Assembly: GCF_003062295.1 (NCBI RefSeq)
Contig: NZ_PYCN01000028.1
Coordinates: 1-64,000 of the forward strand
DNA length: 64,000 bases
Direction of reading: 5' to 3'
DNA from: Bradyrhizobium algeriense
GTDB lineage: Bacteria; Pseudomonadota; Alphaproteobacteria; Rhizobiales; Xanthobacteraceae
The position numbers and the translations under genes are program-made. Position 1 is the first letter of the stretch; each line of letters opens with the position of its first letter. This document shows, in pieces, positions 57,026 to 64,000 of this stretch. The notes under the pieces were generated by a model. The model saw only the letters and a list, made by a program, of their open reading frames with translations, made no database searches and had not been told where the DNA came from.

Positions 57026-58495
57026 CTATCCCCACTTCACGTCATGGCGCGCCAGCACTTCGCGCACCTTTGCGACGATCTCGTCCTCACCGCAGGAAAA
57101 CTGCGCCGGACGGGTCTCGCGCCATTCCTGGTTGGAGGCGATGGCGGCAGCGGCTTTCGCGCCCTCGATCAGGTCCTTGATCTGAATTTCGCCGCGCGCC
57201 TTTTCATCCGAGCCCTGGATGATCACGCAAGGCGAGTTGCGGCGGTCGGCATATTTGAGCTGGTTGCCCATGTTCTTGGGATTGCCGAGATAGAGTTCGG
57301 CACGGATCTTCGCATTGCGCAACTGCGCCACCATCTTCTGGTAATCGGCGACACGGTCGCGATCGAACACGGTGACAACCACAGGCCCGAAGTCCGGCCG
57401 GGTGTCGAGCTTGCCGAGCATCGTCAGCGCGGCCTGTAGCCGCGACACGCCGATGGAAAATCCCGTCGCCGGCACCGGCTCGCCGCGGAAGCGCGAGACG
57501 AGGCCATCATAGCGGCCACCGCCACCGACCGAGCCGAAGCGGACCGGGCGGCCTTTTTCGTCCTTGGTTTCGAGAGTGAGTTCGACCTCGTAGACGGGGC
57601 CAGTGTAATATTCGAGGCCACGGACGACGGAAGGATCGATGACGATCTGATCCGGCCCATAGCCCGATGCCGAAATAAGCTTGCTGATCGCGTCGAGTTC
57701 GTCGCGACCTTCCTGTCCGATCTTGCTGTCGCGCAGCCGCGCGTCGATCTGAGCGCCCTGTTCGATCGCACTGACGACCAGGGCAATGTCTTCCGCCTTG
57801 AGGCCCGCGCCCTTGGTGAAATCACCTGACTCGTCTTTGCGGCCATCACCCAGCAATTGCTGTACGCCGAAAATGCCGAGCCGATCGAGCTTGTCGATCG
57901 CGCGCATCACGGTCAGCCATTGTCCGTCATCGGCGATGCCGAGCGCATCGCGCACTCCATCGAGCACCTTGCGGTTATTCACCTTCACCAGATAACTGCC
58001 ACGCGGAATGCCGAGCGCTTCCATCGTATCCGCCGCCATCATGCACATCTCGGCATCGGCCGCGGGCGAAGCGGAGCCCACCGTATCCGCGTCGAACTGC
58101 ATGAACTGGCGGAAGCGGCCGGGGCCGGGCTTTTCGTTGCGGTAGACATAGCCGGCGCGGTAGCTGCGATACGGTTTTGGCAGCGCGTCGAAATTTTCCG
58201 CCACGTAACGCGCCAGCGGCGCAGTCAAATCGTAGCGCAGCGAGATCCACTGCTCGTCGTCGTCCTGGAACGAGAACACGCCCTCGTTCGGCCGGTCCTG
58301 GTCGGGCAGGAACTTTCCGAGCGCGTCGGTGAACTCCATCGCCGGCGTTTCCACCGGCTCAAAACCGTAGCGCTCGTAGACTTCGCGGATTTTCTCGACC
58401 ATCTGGCGCGTGGCGGCAATCGCCGCCGGACCACGATCTTCCAGCCCGCGCGGCAAGCGGGCGCGGAGCTTCTGGGGTTTTTTGGGTTTTTCAGC
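57026..58495 (-). CDS. hisS: Histidyl-tRNA synthetase
   Basis: 489 residues, class II synthetase. Charges tRNA-His. Motif 2 region RYDLTAPLARYVAENFDALPKPYRSYRAGYVYRNEKPGPGRFRQFMQFDADTVG is intact with the conserved arginines; RGLEYYTGPVYEVEL is histidine A and GFSIGVSRLQAAL motif 3. The C-terminal anticodon-binding domain (VVVTVFDRDRVADYQKMVAQLRNAKIRAELYLG) follows. Of the alphaproteobacterial type. ATG at 58495 preferred (MAEKPKKPQKLRARLPRG); an upstream in-frame ATG would add eight residues. Confidence 0.96.
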   Translation of the reverse strand, partial: AEKPKKPQKLRARLPRGLEDRGPAAIAATRQMVEKIREVYERYGFEPVETPAMEFTDALGKFLPDQDRPNEGVFSFQDDDEQWISLRYDLTAPLARYVAENFDALPKPYRSYRAGYVYRNEKPGPGRFRQFMQFDADTVGSASPAADAEMCMMAADTMEALGIPRGSYLVKVNNRKVLDGVRDALGIADDGQWLTVMRAIDKLDRLGIFGVQQLLGDGRKDESGDFTKGAGLKAEDIALVVSAIEQGAQIDARLRDSKIGQEGRDELDAISKLISASGYGPDQIVIDPSVVRGLEYYTGPVYEVELTLETKDEKGRPVRFGSVGGGGRYDGLVSRFRGEPVPATGFSIGVSRLQAALTMLGKLDTRPDFGPVVVTVFDRDRVADYQKMVAQLRNAKIRAELYLGNPKNMGNQLKYADRRNSPCVIIQGSDEKARGEIQIKDLIEGAKAAAAIASNQEWRETRPAQFSCGEDEIVAKVREVLARHDVKWG

Positions 58496-58638
58496 CATGG
58501 GCGGCGTTGGTATCAGCATGTCCCTGACGGGGAAAGCCGCTTTTTGGCACCGCCGGCGGCAAAACTAGGGTGATCCCACGCACCTAACCCACCAGGCGGG
58601 CTTTGCCCAGAACGTCCCATTTGGCCTCGGGGCCCCCT

Positions 58639-59166
58639 TTAAGGCGATTCCATCCGCGCGCGAAGCGCGTCGGCGTCGGCCTTCGGCATTGATTTCAGCA
58701 GCGGCTTGATGGTCTCGCCACCGACGATCTTGCCGTTCCGCGTGAACATCCAGTCCGAGATGTCGGCCTCCTTGAACTCGGTCACGTCACCTGCCTTCTT
58801 GCCGGGCAGATCGCGCCGCGCGTTGGCGAACCTTCCCGAATAGCGGCCGTCCGCGGTCTTCTTCACCTCGGCGATCCAGATGTGCTCGCCATTATTCCTC
58901 GGATTCGGAAACCGCACCTTGAGGGAGTGACCGGTCTCCGACGGTTTTGGCGCGTCGTAGGAGGCCCAGAACGTCGGCAGCGTGGCCCGCCCCTTTGCGA
59001 TCGCGGCATTCATCTCCGCGTCGCCGGAGCTAAGGTCGATCACCGGGGAACGGTCCTGGGCCATGACGGCCCCTGTCGGGGAGCCGAAAGCCGCGAGGGC
59101 CGCCGCAACGACAGCCGCCGCGACGCATTTGGAGCATATTGAGAGGGCTGAGGTCATTGTCACCAT
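58639..59166 (-). CDS. Exported DUF2314 (YegJ-like) protein
   Basis: About 175 residues. A signal peptide (CVAAAVVAAALAAFGSPTGAVMAQ) precedes DMAA-like text: DAEMNAAIAKGRATLPTFWASYDAPKPSETGHSLKVRFPNPRNNGEHIWIAEVKKTADGRYSGRFANAR, the DUF2314 domain (A.ae.ar.tl..F......p......vKv.f......EhiWv). ISDWMFTRNGKIVGGETIKPLL ends it. Periplasmic, function unknown. Start ambiguous: ATG codons at 59166 and 59157 and a GTG at 59175 all lack a good ribosome-binding site. Confidence 0.82.
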   Translation of the reverse strand: MVTMTSALSICSKCVAAAVVAAALAAFGSPTGAVMAQDRSPVIDLSSGDAEMNAAIAKGRATLPTFWASYDAPKPSETGHSLKVRFPNPRNNGEHIWIAEVKKTADGRYSGRFANARRDLPGKKAGDVTEFKEADISDWMFTRNGKIVGGETIKPLLKSMPKADADALRARMESP

Positions 59167-59287
59167 TTCACGCACCGAATTCTATCCGCAATCCGGGGAG
59201 TTGGTCGCACAAAGCCGCAGAAGAGTTCACGGTCCAGGAACCACACTTTGCGCGCCGAATTATTGTAGGTCTGCAAAGGAGAGATCT

Positions 59288-59506
59288 ATGAGGAAGCTTA
59301 TTACCGTAACCGCTCTTGCGCTCCTGTGCGGCTCGGCCTTTGCCCAGAACACCGGCCCCGCTCCGCAGACCGGCATGGAGAGGCCCGGAACGACGAGCGG
59401 CGCCAAGCCAGATGGTTCGATGGACACCACCGGCATGAGCGCAACCAAGGGCAATATCAAAAGGGACAAGGACGGTGCACCGGCCCCGAAGGACGAGAAG
59501 AAGTAA
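59288..59506 (+). CDS. Small exported hypothetical protein (72 aa)
   Basis: A signal peptide (MRKLITVTALALLCGSAFAQ) and a short, disordered, Pro/Gly/Thr-rich mature part with GMERPGTTSGAKPDGSMDTTGM, ending in KRDKDGAPAPKDEKK. Such proteins are numerous in Bradyrhizobium. GGAG lies before the ATG. No function known. Confidence 0.75.
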   Translation: MRKLITVTALALLCGSAFAQNTGPAPQTGMERPGTTSGAKPDGSMDTTGMSATKGNIKRDKDGAPAPKDEKK

Positions 59507-59533
59507 GCCGTTCGCTAACGTGGGCTGAGCGCA

Positions 59534-59722
59534 TCAAGCTATACGTCGATGAGAATTTTGATGCATCAAGGCGTCAAGCTTCACAGGTTCGCCGGTATCT
59601 TGCCAGAACAGTTTTTGACTGAGGCTGCCCGCCACTATGAGGCGGTGGTGACCGCCGACCAGTGTACCGTCTTTCGTTGCCTTGGCGATGATCTCGCCGT
59701 CCTCGTTCACGATGTTTCTCAT
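59534..59722 (-). CDS. Small hypothetical protein (62 aa)
   Basis: MRNIVNEDGEIIAKATKDGT and then LVGGHHRLIVAGSLSQKLFWQDTGEP. The ATG at 59722 follows GGAGGG, an excellent ribosome-binding site. Beta-strand-rich; no family recognised. Convergent with the small exported protein gene. Confidence 0.65.
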   Translation of the reverse strand: MRNIVNEDGEIIAKATKDGTLVGGHHRLIVAGSLSQKLFWQDTGEPVKLDALMHQNSHRRIA

Positions 59723-59981
59723 GTGCCCTCCGTGTTGCTCTTGTCCGCCCGTTTCTGAGCGCTCCAAGATCGTGGCCATGATGGCTTCGCATTTCGCCTG
59801 AAAATCAGCTCGCTCCGATCAGCTTGTGCAGCGGCGTCGCGGATGCTGCTATCGGCCGGGAATGCTTCATCAATCTTCGGCATCACCAACGCGGCCCGAC
59901 CAGCCGAGTTCCTCTATCCAGTTCGACAACCATCCATCCCAAGGCAATGCCGGCGGGGAGAGGGGAAGAGAGATCCGGGCC

Positions 59982-60872
59982 TTAGGCAGCCGTGGCCTTG
60001 CCCTTGGGCTGCACTTCGGCGGTGTAGTCGGCCATCAACTGCTCGGAGATATTGCCGGGCGTGAACTTCCAATTCGCTATCTCGGAGACCGGCGTCACTT
60101 CGGCCGCGGTGCCGGTGATGAAGCACTCGGTGAAGCCGTCGAGTTCCTCCGGCATGATGCGGCGTTCGATCACCTCGATGCCGCGGCGCCCGGCGAGGTC
60201 GATCGCGGTGGCGCGGGTGATGCCGGCGAGGAAGCAGTCGGCAATCGGCGTGTGGATCTTGCCGTCCTTGATGAAGAAGATGTTGGCACCGGTGCATTCG
60301 GCGACCCGCCCCTGCCAGTCCAGCATCATGGCATCGGCATAACCCTGGCGCTCCGCCTTGTGCTTACTGATGGTGCAGATCATGTAGAGACCGGACGCCT
60401 TGGCCATCGCCGGAATCGTCGCCGGATCGGGCCGCCGGTATTCGGCCATGCCGATCCGGATGCCCTTCAGCTTCTCGGCCGGATCGAAATAGCTCGGCCA
60501 GTTCCAGGCGGCGACGGCGAGATGGATGGTGTTGGTCGGCGCCGAGACACCCATCATCTCCGAGCCGCGCCAGGCGATCGGGCGGAGATAGGCGTCGGGC
60601 AGATTGTTCTTGTCGATCACGAGTTGCTTGGCGGCGTCGATCTCGGCGACCGACCAGGGAATCTCGAAATCGAGGATGCTGGCCGAGTTCTTCAGCCGCT
60701 CGGAATGCGCGGTGCTCTTGAAGACCCTGCCGCCATAGGCGCGCTCGCCTTCGAACACGCAGCTCGCATAATGCAGGCCATGGGTGAGAATGTGCACGTT
60801 GGCGTCGGCCCACGGCACCAGCCTGCCGTCGTACCAGATGACGCCATCGATCTTGTCGAACGAAACTCCCAT
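59982..60872 (-). CDS. ilvE: Branched-chain amino acid aminotransferase (class IV, first copy)
   Basis: 296 residues, fold type IV PLP enzyme. Transfers the amino group between glutamate and Val, Leu or Ile keto acids. MGVSFDKIDGVIWYDGRLVPWADANVHILTHGLHYASCVFEGERAYGGRVF is the conserved start; YMICTISKHKAERQGYADAMMLDWQGRVAECTGANIFF carries the PLP lysine and the ECTGAN phosphate-binding motif. LEGITRATAIDLA-type sequence (LAGITRATAIDLAGRRGIEVIERRIMPEELDGFTECFITGTAAEVTPV) follows. GGGAGA precedes the ATG. Confidence 0.93.
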   Translation of the reverse strand: MGVSFDKIDGVIWYDGRLVPWADANVHILTHGLHYASCVFEGERAYGGRVFKSTAHSERLKNSASILDFEIPWSVAEIDAAKQLVIDKNNLPDAYLRPIAWRGSEMMGVSAPTNTIHLAVAAWNWPSYFDPAEKLKGIRIGMAEYRRPDPATIPAMAKASGLYMICTISKHKAERQGYADAMMLDWQGRVAECTGANIFFIKDGKIHTPIADCFLAGITRATAIDLAGRRGIEVIERRIMPEELDGFTECFITGTAAEVTPVSEIANWKFTPGNISEQLMADYTAEVQPKGKATAA

Positions 60873-61000
60873 GGGCGCTCTCCCGGATTGGCGCTGCTTC
60901 AATTGGCCGCACATCAGCCCTCGCGCGGCTCGACGAGACGCGCGCACCCCCGGCGCTCAAGTGATCTGTCGCGGAAGCGGCGGAATAATTCCGCCGCCGG

Positions 61001-62077
61001 TCACAGGACCTTTCTGATCCAGTCGTGCGGGTCTTCAGCGCGACCGTACTGGATGTCGACCAGTTTCTTGCGCAGCCCCATGGCGACGGGGCCAGCCGCG
61101 CCGCCAGAGATCAGAAACTCGCCGCTCGCCGAACACACCTTGCCGATCGGCGAGATGACGGCCGCCGTGCCGCAGGCGAAGGCCTCTTTCAGCTTTCCGC
61201 TGGCGGCATCCGCACGCCACTGGTCGATCGTGTAGAGCTCTTCGCGCACGGGCGTGCCGGAATCCTTCGCCAGCGCGATGATCGAATCGCGGGTGATGCC
61301 CGGCAGGATGGTGCCGAGCGGCGGCGTCAGCAGCGAACCGTCGTCGAACACGAAGAAGACGTTCATGCCGCCGAGTTCCTCGATATAGCGGCGCTCGATC
61401 GCATCGAGGAAAACGACCTGATCGCAGCCGTGCTCGATGGCCTCGGCCTGCGCGCGCAGGCTCGCGGCGTAATTGCCGCCGCACTTGACGGCGCCGGTGC
61501 CGCCGATCGCGGCGCGCGTGTAGTTCTCCGACACCCAGATCGACACCGGCGCAGGTCCGCCCTTGAAATAGGAACCGACCGGCGAAGCGATGACGGCGAA
61601 GATGTATTCCGCGGACGGCTTCACGCCGAGGAAGACCTCGCTCGCGATCATGAAGGGCCGCAAATAGAGACTGCCCTCGCCGCCCGGGATCCAGGCGCTG
61701 TCGATGCGCACGACCTGCTCGACCGCTTCGATGAACAGAGCCTCTGGCACCGGCGCCATGGCCATGCGCTCCGCCGAGTTCCGGAAGCGCCTGGCATTGG
61801 CTTCGGGGCGGAACAGGTTCACGCCGTTGTCGCGCTTGTAGGCCTTGAGGCCTTCGAAAATCTCCTGCGCGTAGTGCAGGATGGCTGTGGCCGGATCGAG
61901 CGAGAAATTCGCGCGGGCTTCGACGCGCGCGTCATGCCAGCCCTTGGCCTGGTTGTAGCGGACGATCGCCATGTGATCGGTGAAAATCCGGCCGAAGCCC
62001 GGGTCCGCGAGCTTTGCCGTGCGCTCGTTCTCAGGCGTCGGATTCGCCGTCGGCTGGATTTCGAATTTCAAACTCAT
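61001..62077 (-). CDS. Branched-chain amino acid aminotransferase (class IV, long form)
   Basis: 358 residues, the longer BCAT group more like the mitochondrial enzymes. FGRIFTDHMAIVRYNQAKGWHDARVEARANFSLDPATAILHYAQEIFEGLKAY is the N-terminal block; AIGGTGAVKCGGNYAASLRAQAEA contains the PLP lysine; EELGGMNVFFVFDDGSLLTPPLGTILPGITRDSI is the phosphate/substrate region. It shares only the fold with the 296-residue copy downstream (128 bases apart, same strand), so the two are not a recent duplication. AAGGGA precedes the ATG at 62077. Confidence 0.93.
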   Translation of the reverse strand: MSLKFEIQPTANPTPENERTAKLADPGFGRIFTDHMAIVRYNQAKGWHDARVEARANFSLDPATAILHYAQEIFEGLKAYKRDNGVNLFRPEANARRFRNSAERMAMAPVPEALFIEAVEQVVRIDSAWIPGGEGSLYLRPFMIASEVFLGVKPSAEYIFAVIASPVGSYFKGGPAPVSIWVSENYTRAAIGGTGAVKCGGNYAASLRAQAEAIEHGCDQVVFLDAIERRYIEELGGMNVFFVFDDGSLLTPPLGTILPGITRDSIIALAKDSGTPVREELYTIDQWRADAASGKLKEAFACGTAAVISPIGKVCSASGEFLISGGAAGPVAMGLRKKLVDIQYGRAEDPHDWIRKVL

Positions 62078-62427
62078 TCCCTTGCCCTTGCTTTCCGCTG
62101 CCGGAATCGGCGCGATTCTGGCGCCGGCCGGCCTCTCCGGGCCTGCTGGCTCAATAGGTCTGGACGTCACAGGCCTGGGCTTCACCCATCACCAGCCTTG
62201 CGGCCGGCTTCCGCCGCCGTCATGTCGGTTGAGGACATGCTTTTGCGGGATGACGAAGTCCAGTATGTTTGCCGAAATGCCGCTCGACAATCTCACGGTA
62301 GTTCATTTGCGGCCGTTGCTGCCATCGCTGACTTTTTCCGGCTGCCTGACACGTCGCCAGGTTCGAAACGACTTAAAGTTTCGTCGTGGCTAGTAGTTTT
62401 GTAACATTGAACCCAAGATATGTCAAC
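62078..62427. promoter_or_regulatory. Divergent promoter region, BCAT versus petP
   Basis: 350 bases without a gene. Near the petP side the sequence turns AT-rich (TTAAAGTTTCGTC..TAGTAGTTTTGTAACATTG, 62373–62409), suitable for a promoter. No confident −35/−10 pair is assigned. Confidence 0.4.
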
Positions 62428-62439
62428 ATGACTGACATA
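62419..62439 (+). promoter_or_regulatory. 7+7 base inverted repeat over the petP start (MarR-type operator)
   Basis: TATGTCA (62419–62425) and TGACATA (62433–62439) are perfect inverted arms with a 7-base spacer. The ATG of petP (62428) lies in the spacer. Size and geometry fit a MarR-family dimer site, suggesting autorepression. Confidence 0.55.
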
Positions 62440-62979
62440 AATTTCTCAAAGGGCCCGGCCACCCCCGATTCGCAAGGCGCCGCCGGCACGTCCCCTGCCC
62501 AGCGGGCGGGCGAAATGCGCTGGGACATCATCGAATTGTTGTTCTTTGCCTACCGCGACTTCGTCGGCGATGCCGACCATGAGCTCGAGGCTTTCGGGTT
62601 CGGCCGCGCCCATCACCGGGTGATGCATTTCGTCTACCGCTATCCCGGCCTCAAGGTCGCCGACCTGCTGGACGTGTTGCGGATCACCAAGCAATCGCTT
62701 GGCCGGGTACTCAAGCAGTTGCTCGACGAGGACTACATCATCCAGAAGACCGGCAATAACGACCGCCGGCAGCGCCTTCTTTACGCCACCCCCAAGGGCG
62801 AAGCCTTGGTGGCAAAGCTCGCAGGGCTGCAGACCGATCGCATCACCCGCGCGCTCCGGGACATCAACCCCGAAGGCGTCGCTGTTATCAGCCAGTTCCT
62901 GCGCGCGATGATCGATCGCGAAGACCCCGACAAGGTGCTCGAAGCGATCTTCGGGACCGGCAAGAAGCCAAGGGAGTGA
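62428..62979 (+). CDS. petP: MarR family regulator, PetP-like
   Basis: 183 residues. Winged-helix MarR fold: HHRVMHFVYRYPGLKVADLLDVLRITKQSLGRVLKQLLDEDYIIQKTGNNDRRQRLLYATPKGEALVAKLAGLQTDRI. In Rhodobacter capsulatus petP and petR encode a MarR protein and an OmpR-type response regulator needed for cytochrome bc1 expression and viability; the same order here supports the name. The long N-terminal helix region WDIIELLFFAYRDFVGDADHELEAFGFGRAHHR is typical of PetP. Followed by petR at 2–3 bases. Confidence 0.85.
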   Translation: MTDINFSKGPATPDSQGAAGTSPAQRAGEMRWDIIELLFFAYRDFVGDADHELEAFGFGRAHHRVMHFVYRYPGLKVADLLDVLRITKQSLGRVLKQLLDEDYIIQKTGNNDRRQRLLYATPKGEALVAKLAGLQTDRITRALRDINPEGVAVISQFLRAMIDREDPDKVLEAIFGTGKKPRE

Positions 62980-62981
62980 TC

Positions 62982-63716
62982 GTGGCGCAAGGAGCAACCA
63001 TCGCTACAGCCACCGCGCGCGCAACGCAGCAAATGGCCGACGACGCCCCGCATCTGCTGCTGGTCGACGACGACCGCCGTATCCGCGATCTTTTGTCGCG
63101 GTTTCTGTCCGGCGAGGGTTATCGCGTCACGACAGCGTCGAGCGCGAACGACGCCCGCGCCAAACTGCTCGGCCTGCATTTTGATCTGTTGATCCTCGAC
63201 GTCATGATGCCCGGCGAAACCGGCTTCGAGCTGGCGCGGTTCATTCGCACCTCCTCCTCGGTGCCGATCATCATGCTGACGGCGCGCCATGAGGCGGAGG
63301 CGCGGATCGAGGGCTTGCAGATCGGCGCCGACGACTATGTCGCCAAACCGTTCGAGCCGCGCGAACTGGTCTTAAGGATCGGCAACATCCTCAAGCGCAG
63401 CGCGCCGCCGCCGGTGGAGGCGCTGGAGCAGATCGCGTTCGGCCCTTACGTCTATCATCTCGACCGCGGCGAACTGCGCCAGGGCGAGGAGATCATTCAC
63501 TTGACCGACCGCGAGCGCGAAATGCTGCGCATCTTGGCGGTCGCTCCCGGCGAAACCGTGCCGCGCGCGGCGCTGACCGGTGGCGGCACGGTGAACGAGC
63601 GCGCGGTCGACGTGCAGATCAACCGCCTGCGGCGCAAGATCGAGCGCGATCCCGCCAATCCGCTGTTCCTGCAGGCGGTGCGCGGCATCGGCTATCGTCT
63701 GGTCGCATCGCCCTGA
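62982..63716 (+). CDS. petR: OmpR family response regulator, PetR-like
   Basis: 244 residues. Receiver domain (HLLLVDDDRRIRDLLSRFLSGEGYRVTTASSANDARAKLLGLHFDLLILDVMMPGETGFELARFIR) with the acidic pair DD, phospho-acceptor Asp in LILDVMMPG, and Thr/Lys (MLTARHE, VAKPFEPREL). The output domain is a winged helix (LTDREREMLRILAVAPGETVPRAAL ... NERAVDVQINRLRRKIERDPANPLFLQAVRGIGYRL). GTG start at 62982 has AAGGGAG at good spacing; GTG at 62976 would overlap the petP stop. Ends 10 bases before the kinase gene, its presumed cognate sensor. Confidence 0.9.
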   Translation: MAQGATIATATARATQQMADDAPHLLLVDDDRRIRDLLSRFLSGEGYRVTTASSANDARAKLLGLHFDLLILDVMMPGETGFELARFIRTSSSVPIIMLTARHEAEARIEGLQIGADDYVAKPFEPRELVLRIGNILKRSAPPPVEALEQIAFGPYVYHLDRGELRQGEEIIHLTDREREMLRILAVAPGETVPRAALTGGGTVNERAVDVQINRLRRKIERDPANPLFLQAVRGIGYRLVASP

Positions 63717-63726
63717 GCCGATTTTC

Positions 63727-64000
63727 ATGAGTACGCTCGACACCGGCTTGACCCTGATTCGCAACGCATCGCAACGCGTCTCCGCGGTCAATGGCTGGAT
63801 GGGCAACGCGTTCAAGGGCTGGATGCCGACCGGCCTCTATGCGCGCGCGCTTCTGATCATGATCGTGCCGATGGTGATGCTGCAGACGGTGGTCGCCTTC
63901 GTGTTCATGGAGCGGCACTGGAACACGGTGACAAGGCATTTATCGGCCGCCGTGGTGCAGGATATCGCGGGCCTGATCGACATCTATAAGACTTATCCGC
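63727..64000 (+). CDS. Sensor histidine kinase, N-terminal part (cut by window edge)
   Basis: The first 91 codons are present. MSTLDTGLTLIRNASQRVSA leads into a transmembrane helix (LYARALLIMIVPMVMLQTVVAFVFM) and a periplasmic segment (RHWNTVTRHLSAAVVQDIAGLIDIYKTYP), the opening of EnvZ-like kinases, where the RHWxxVTxRLSxAVxxDI start of the sensor region is characteristic. The HAMP, HisKA and ATPase parts lie beyond the window. Cotranscribed with petP–petR. Confidence 0.85.
   Translation, partial: MSTLDTGLTLIRNASQRVSAVNGWMGNAFKGWMPTGLYARALLIMIVPMVMLQTVVAFVFMERHWNTVTRHLSAAVVQDIAGLIDIYKTYP

Overview
The window is high-GC alphaproteobacterial chromosome, and gene content and order point to a Bradyrhizobium-like member of the Nitrobacteraceae. 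The supporting signs are: the order ychF–pth–rplY(ctc); the compact lgt–(MidA-type methyltransferase)–pgeF run; a type II lumazine synthase under its own FMN riboswitch; a petP–petR–sensor kinase string beside two branched-chain aminotransferase genes; many small Rhizobiales-type hypothetical genes; and dense palindromic intergenic repeats of the kind common in Bradyrhizobium. Assignment is by recognition of families and not by database search.

Layout. 1–180 is the 3' end of a transposon (IS1182-type transposase tail). 230–9180 holds metabolic and stress genes (DUF992 protein, aspartate aminotransferase, a GST, a PQQ sugar dehydrogenase, DUF486, PAS, GNAT and aldo/keto reductase proteins) interrupted by a yefM–yoeB toxin–antitoxin pair with a well formed operator. 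9185–23432 has a DUF1501/DUF1800 pair, a HAD phosphatase, two more GSTs, an animal-type haem peroxidase, an SDR, a TSUP exporter and a LysR regulator overlapping a flavin monooxygenase. uvrB occupies 23546–26455. 26456–30930 is a loose, gene-poor stretch with two broken genes, very small genes, a glutamate-receptor-like channel and two repeat elements. 30932–36406 carries two related NTF2-like proteins, envelope and small membrane proteins and a MaoC pair. 36521–43342 is housekeeping (ychF, pth, rplY, ubiK, a dienelactone hydrolase, lgt, a MidA-like methyltransferase, pgeF). 43345–47224 is a three-gene MFS–MOSC–ferredoxin-reductase operon divergent from an XRE–cupin regulator. 47283–59722 includes a collapsed oxidoreductase remnant, prs, ribH, a Bug-type binding protein, a large membrane protein, proC and hisS. 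59982–64000 has two branched-chain aminotransferases divergent from petP, petR and a sensor kinase cut by the window end.

How the parts work together. Clear transcription units are yefM–yoeB, DUF1800–DUF1501, CWC–HAD, LysR–monooxygenase, the MaoC pair, lgt–methyltransferase–pgeF, MFS–MOSC–reductase and petP–petR–kinase; most are joined by 1–11 base overlaps. Regulation visible in the sequence: three TGTACA-type hexamers spaced exactly 12 bases over the yefM promoter; an FMN riboswitch before ribH; a 7+7 base inverted repeat over the petP start; and two near-identical 14-base boxes between the XRE–cupin gene and its divergent operon.

The most distinctive structural feature is a set of at least eight palindromic repeat families, mostly just after stop codons or between convergent genes. 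Several unrelated families carry the same GTGCGCAATTGCGCAC-type palindrome as an internal module. No rRNA, tRNA or CRISPR array was seen.
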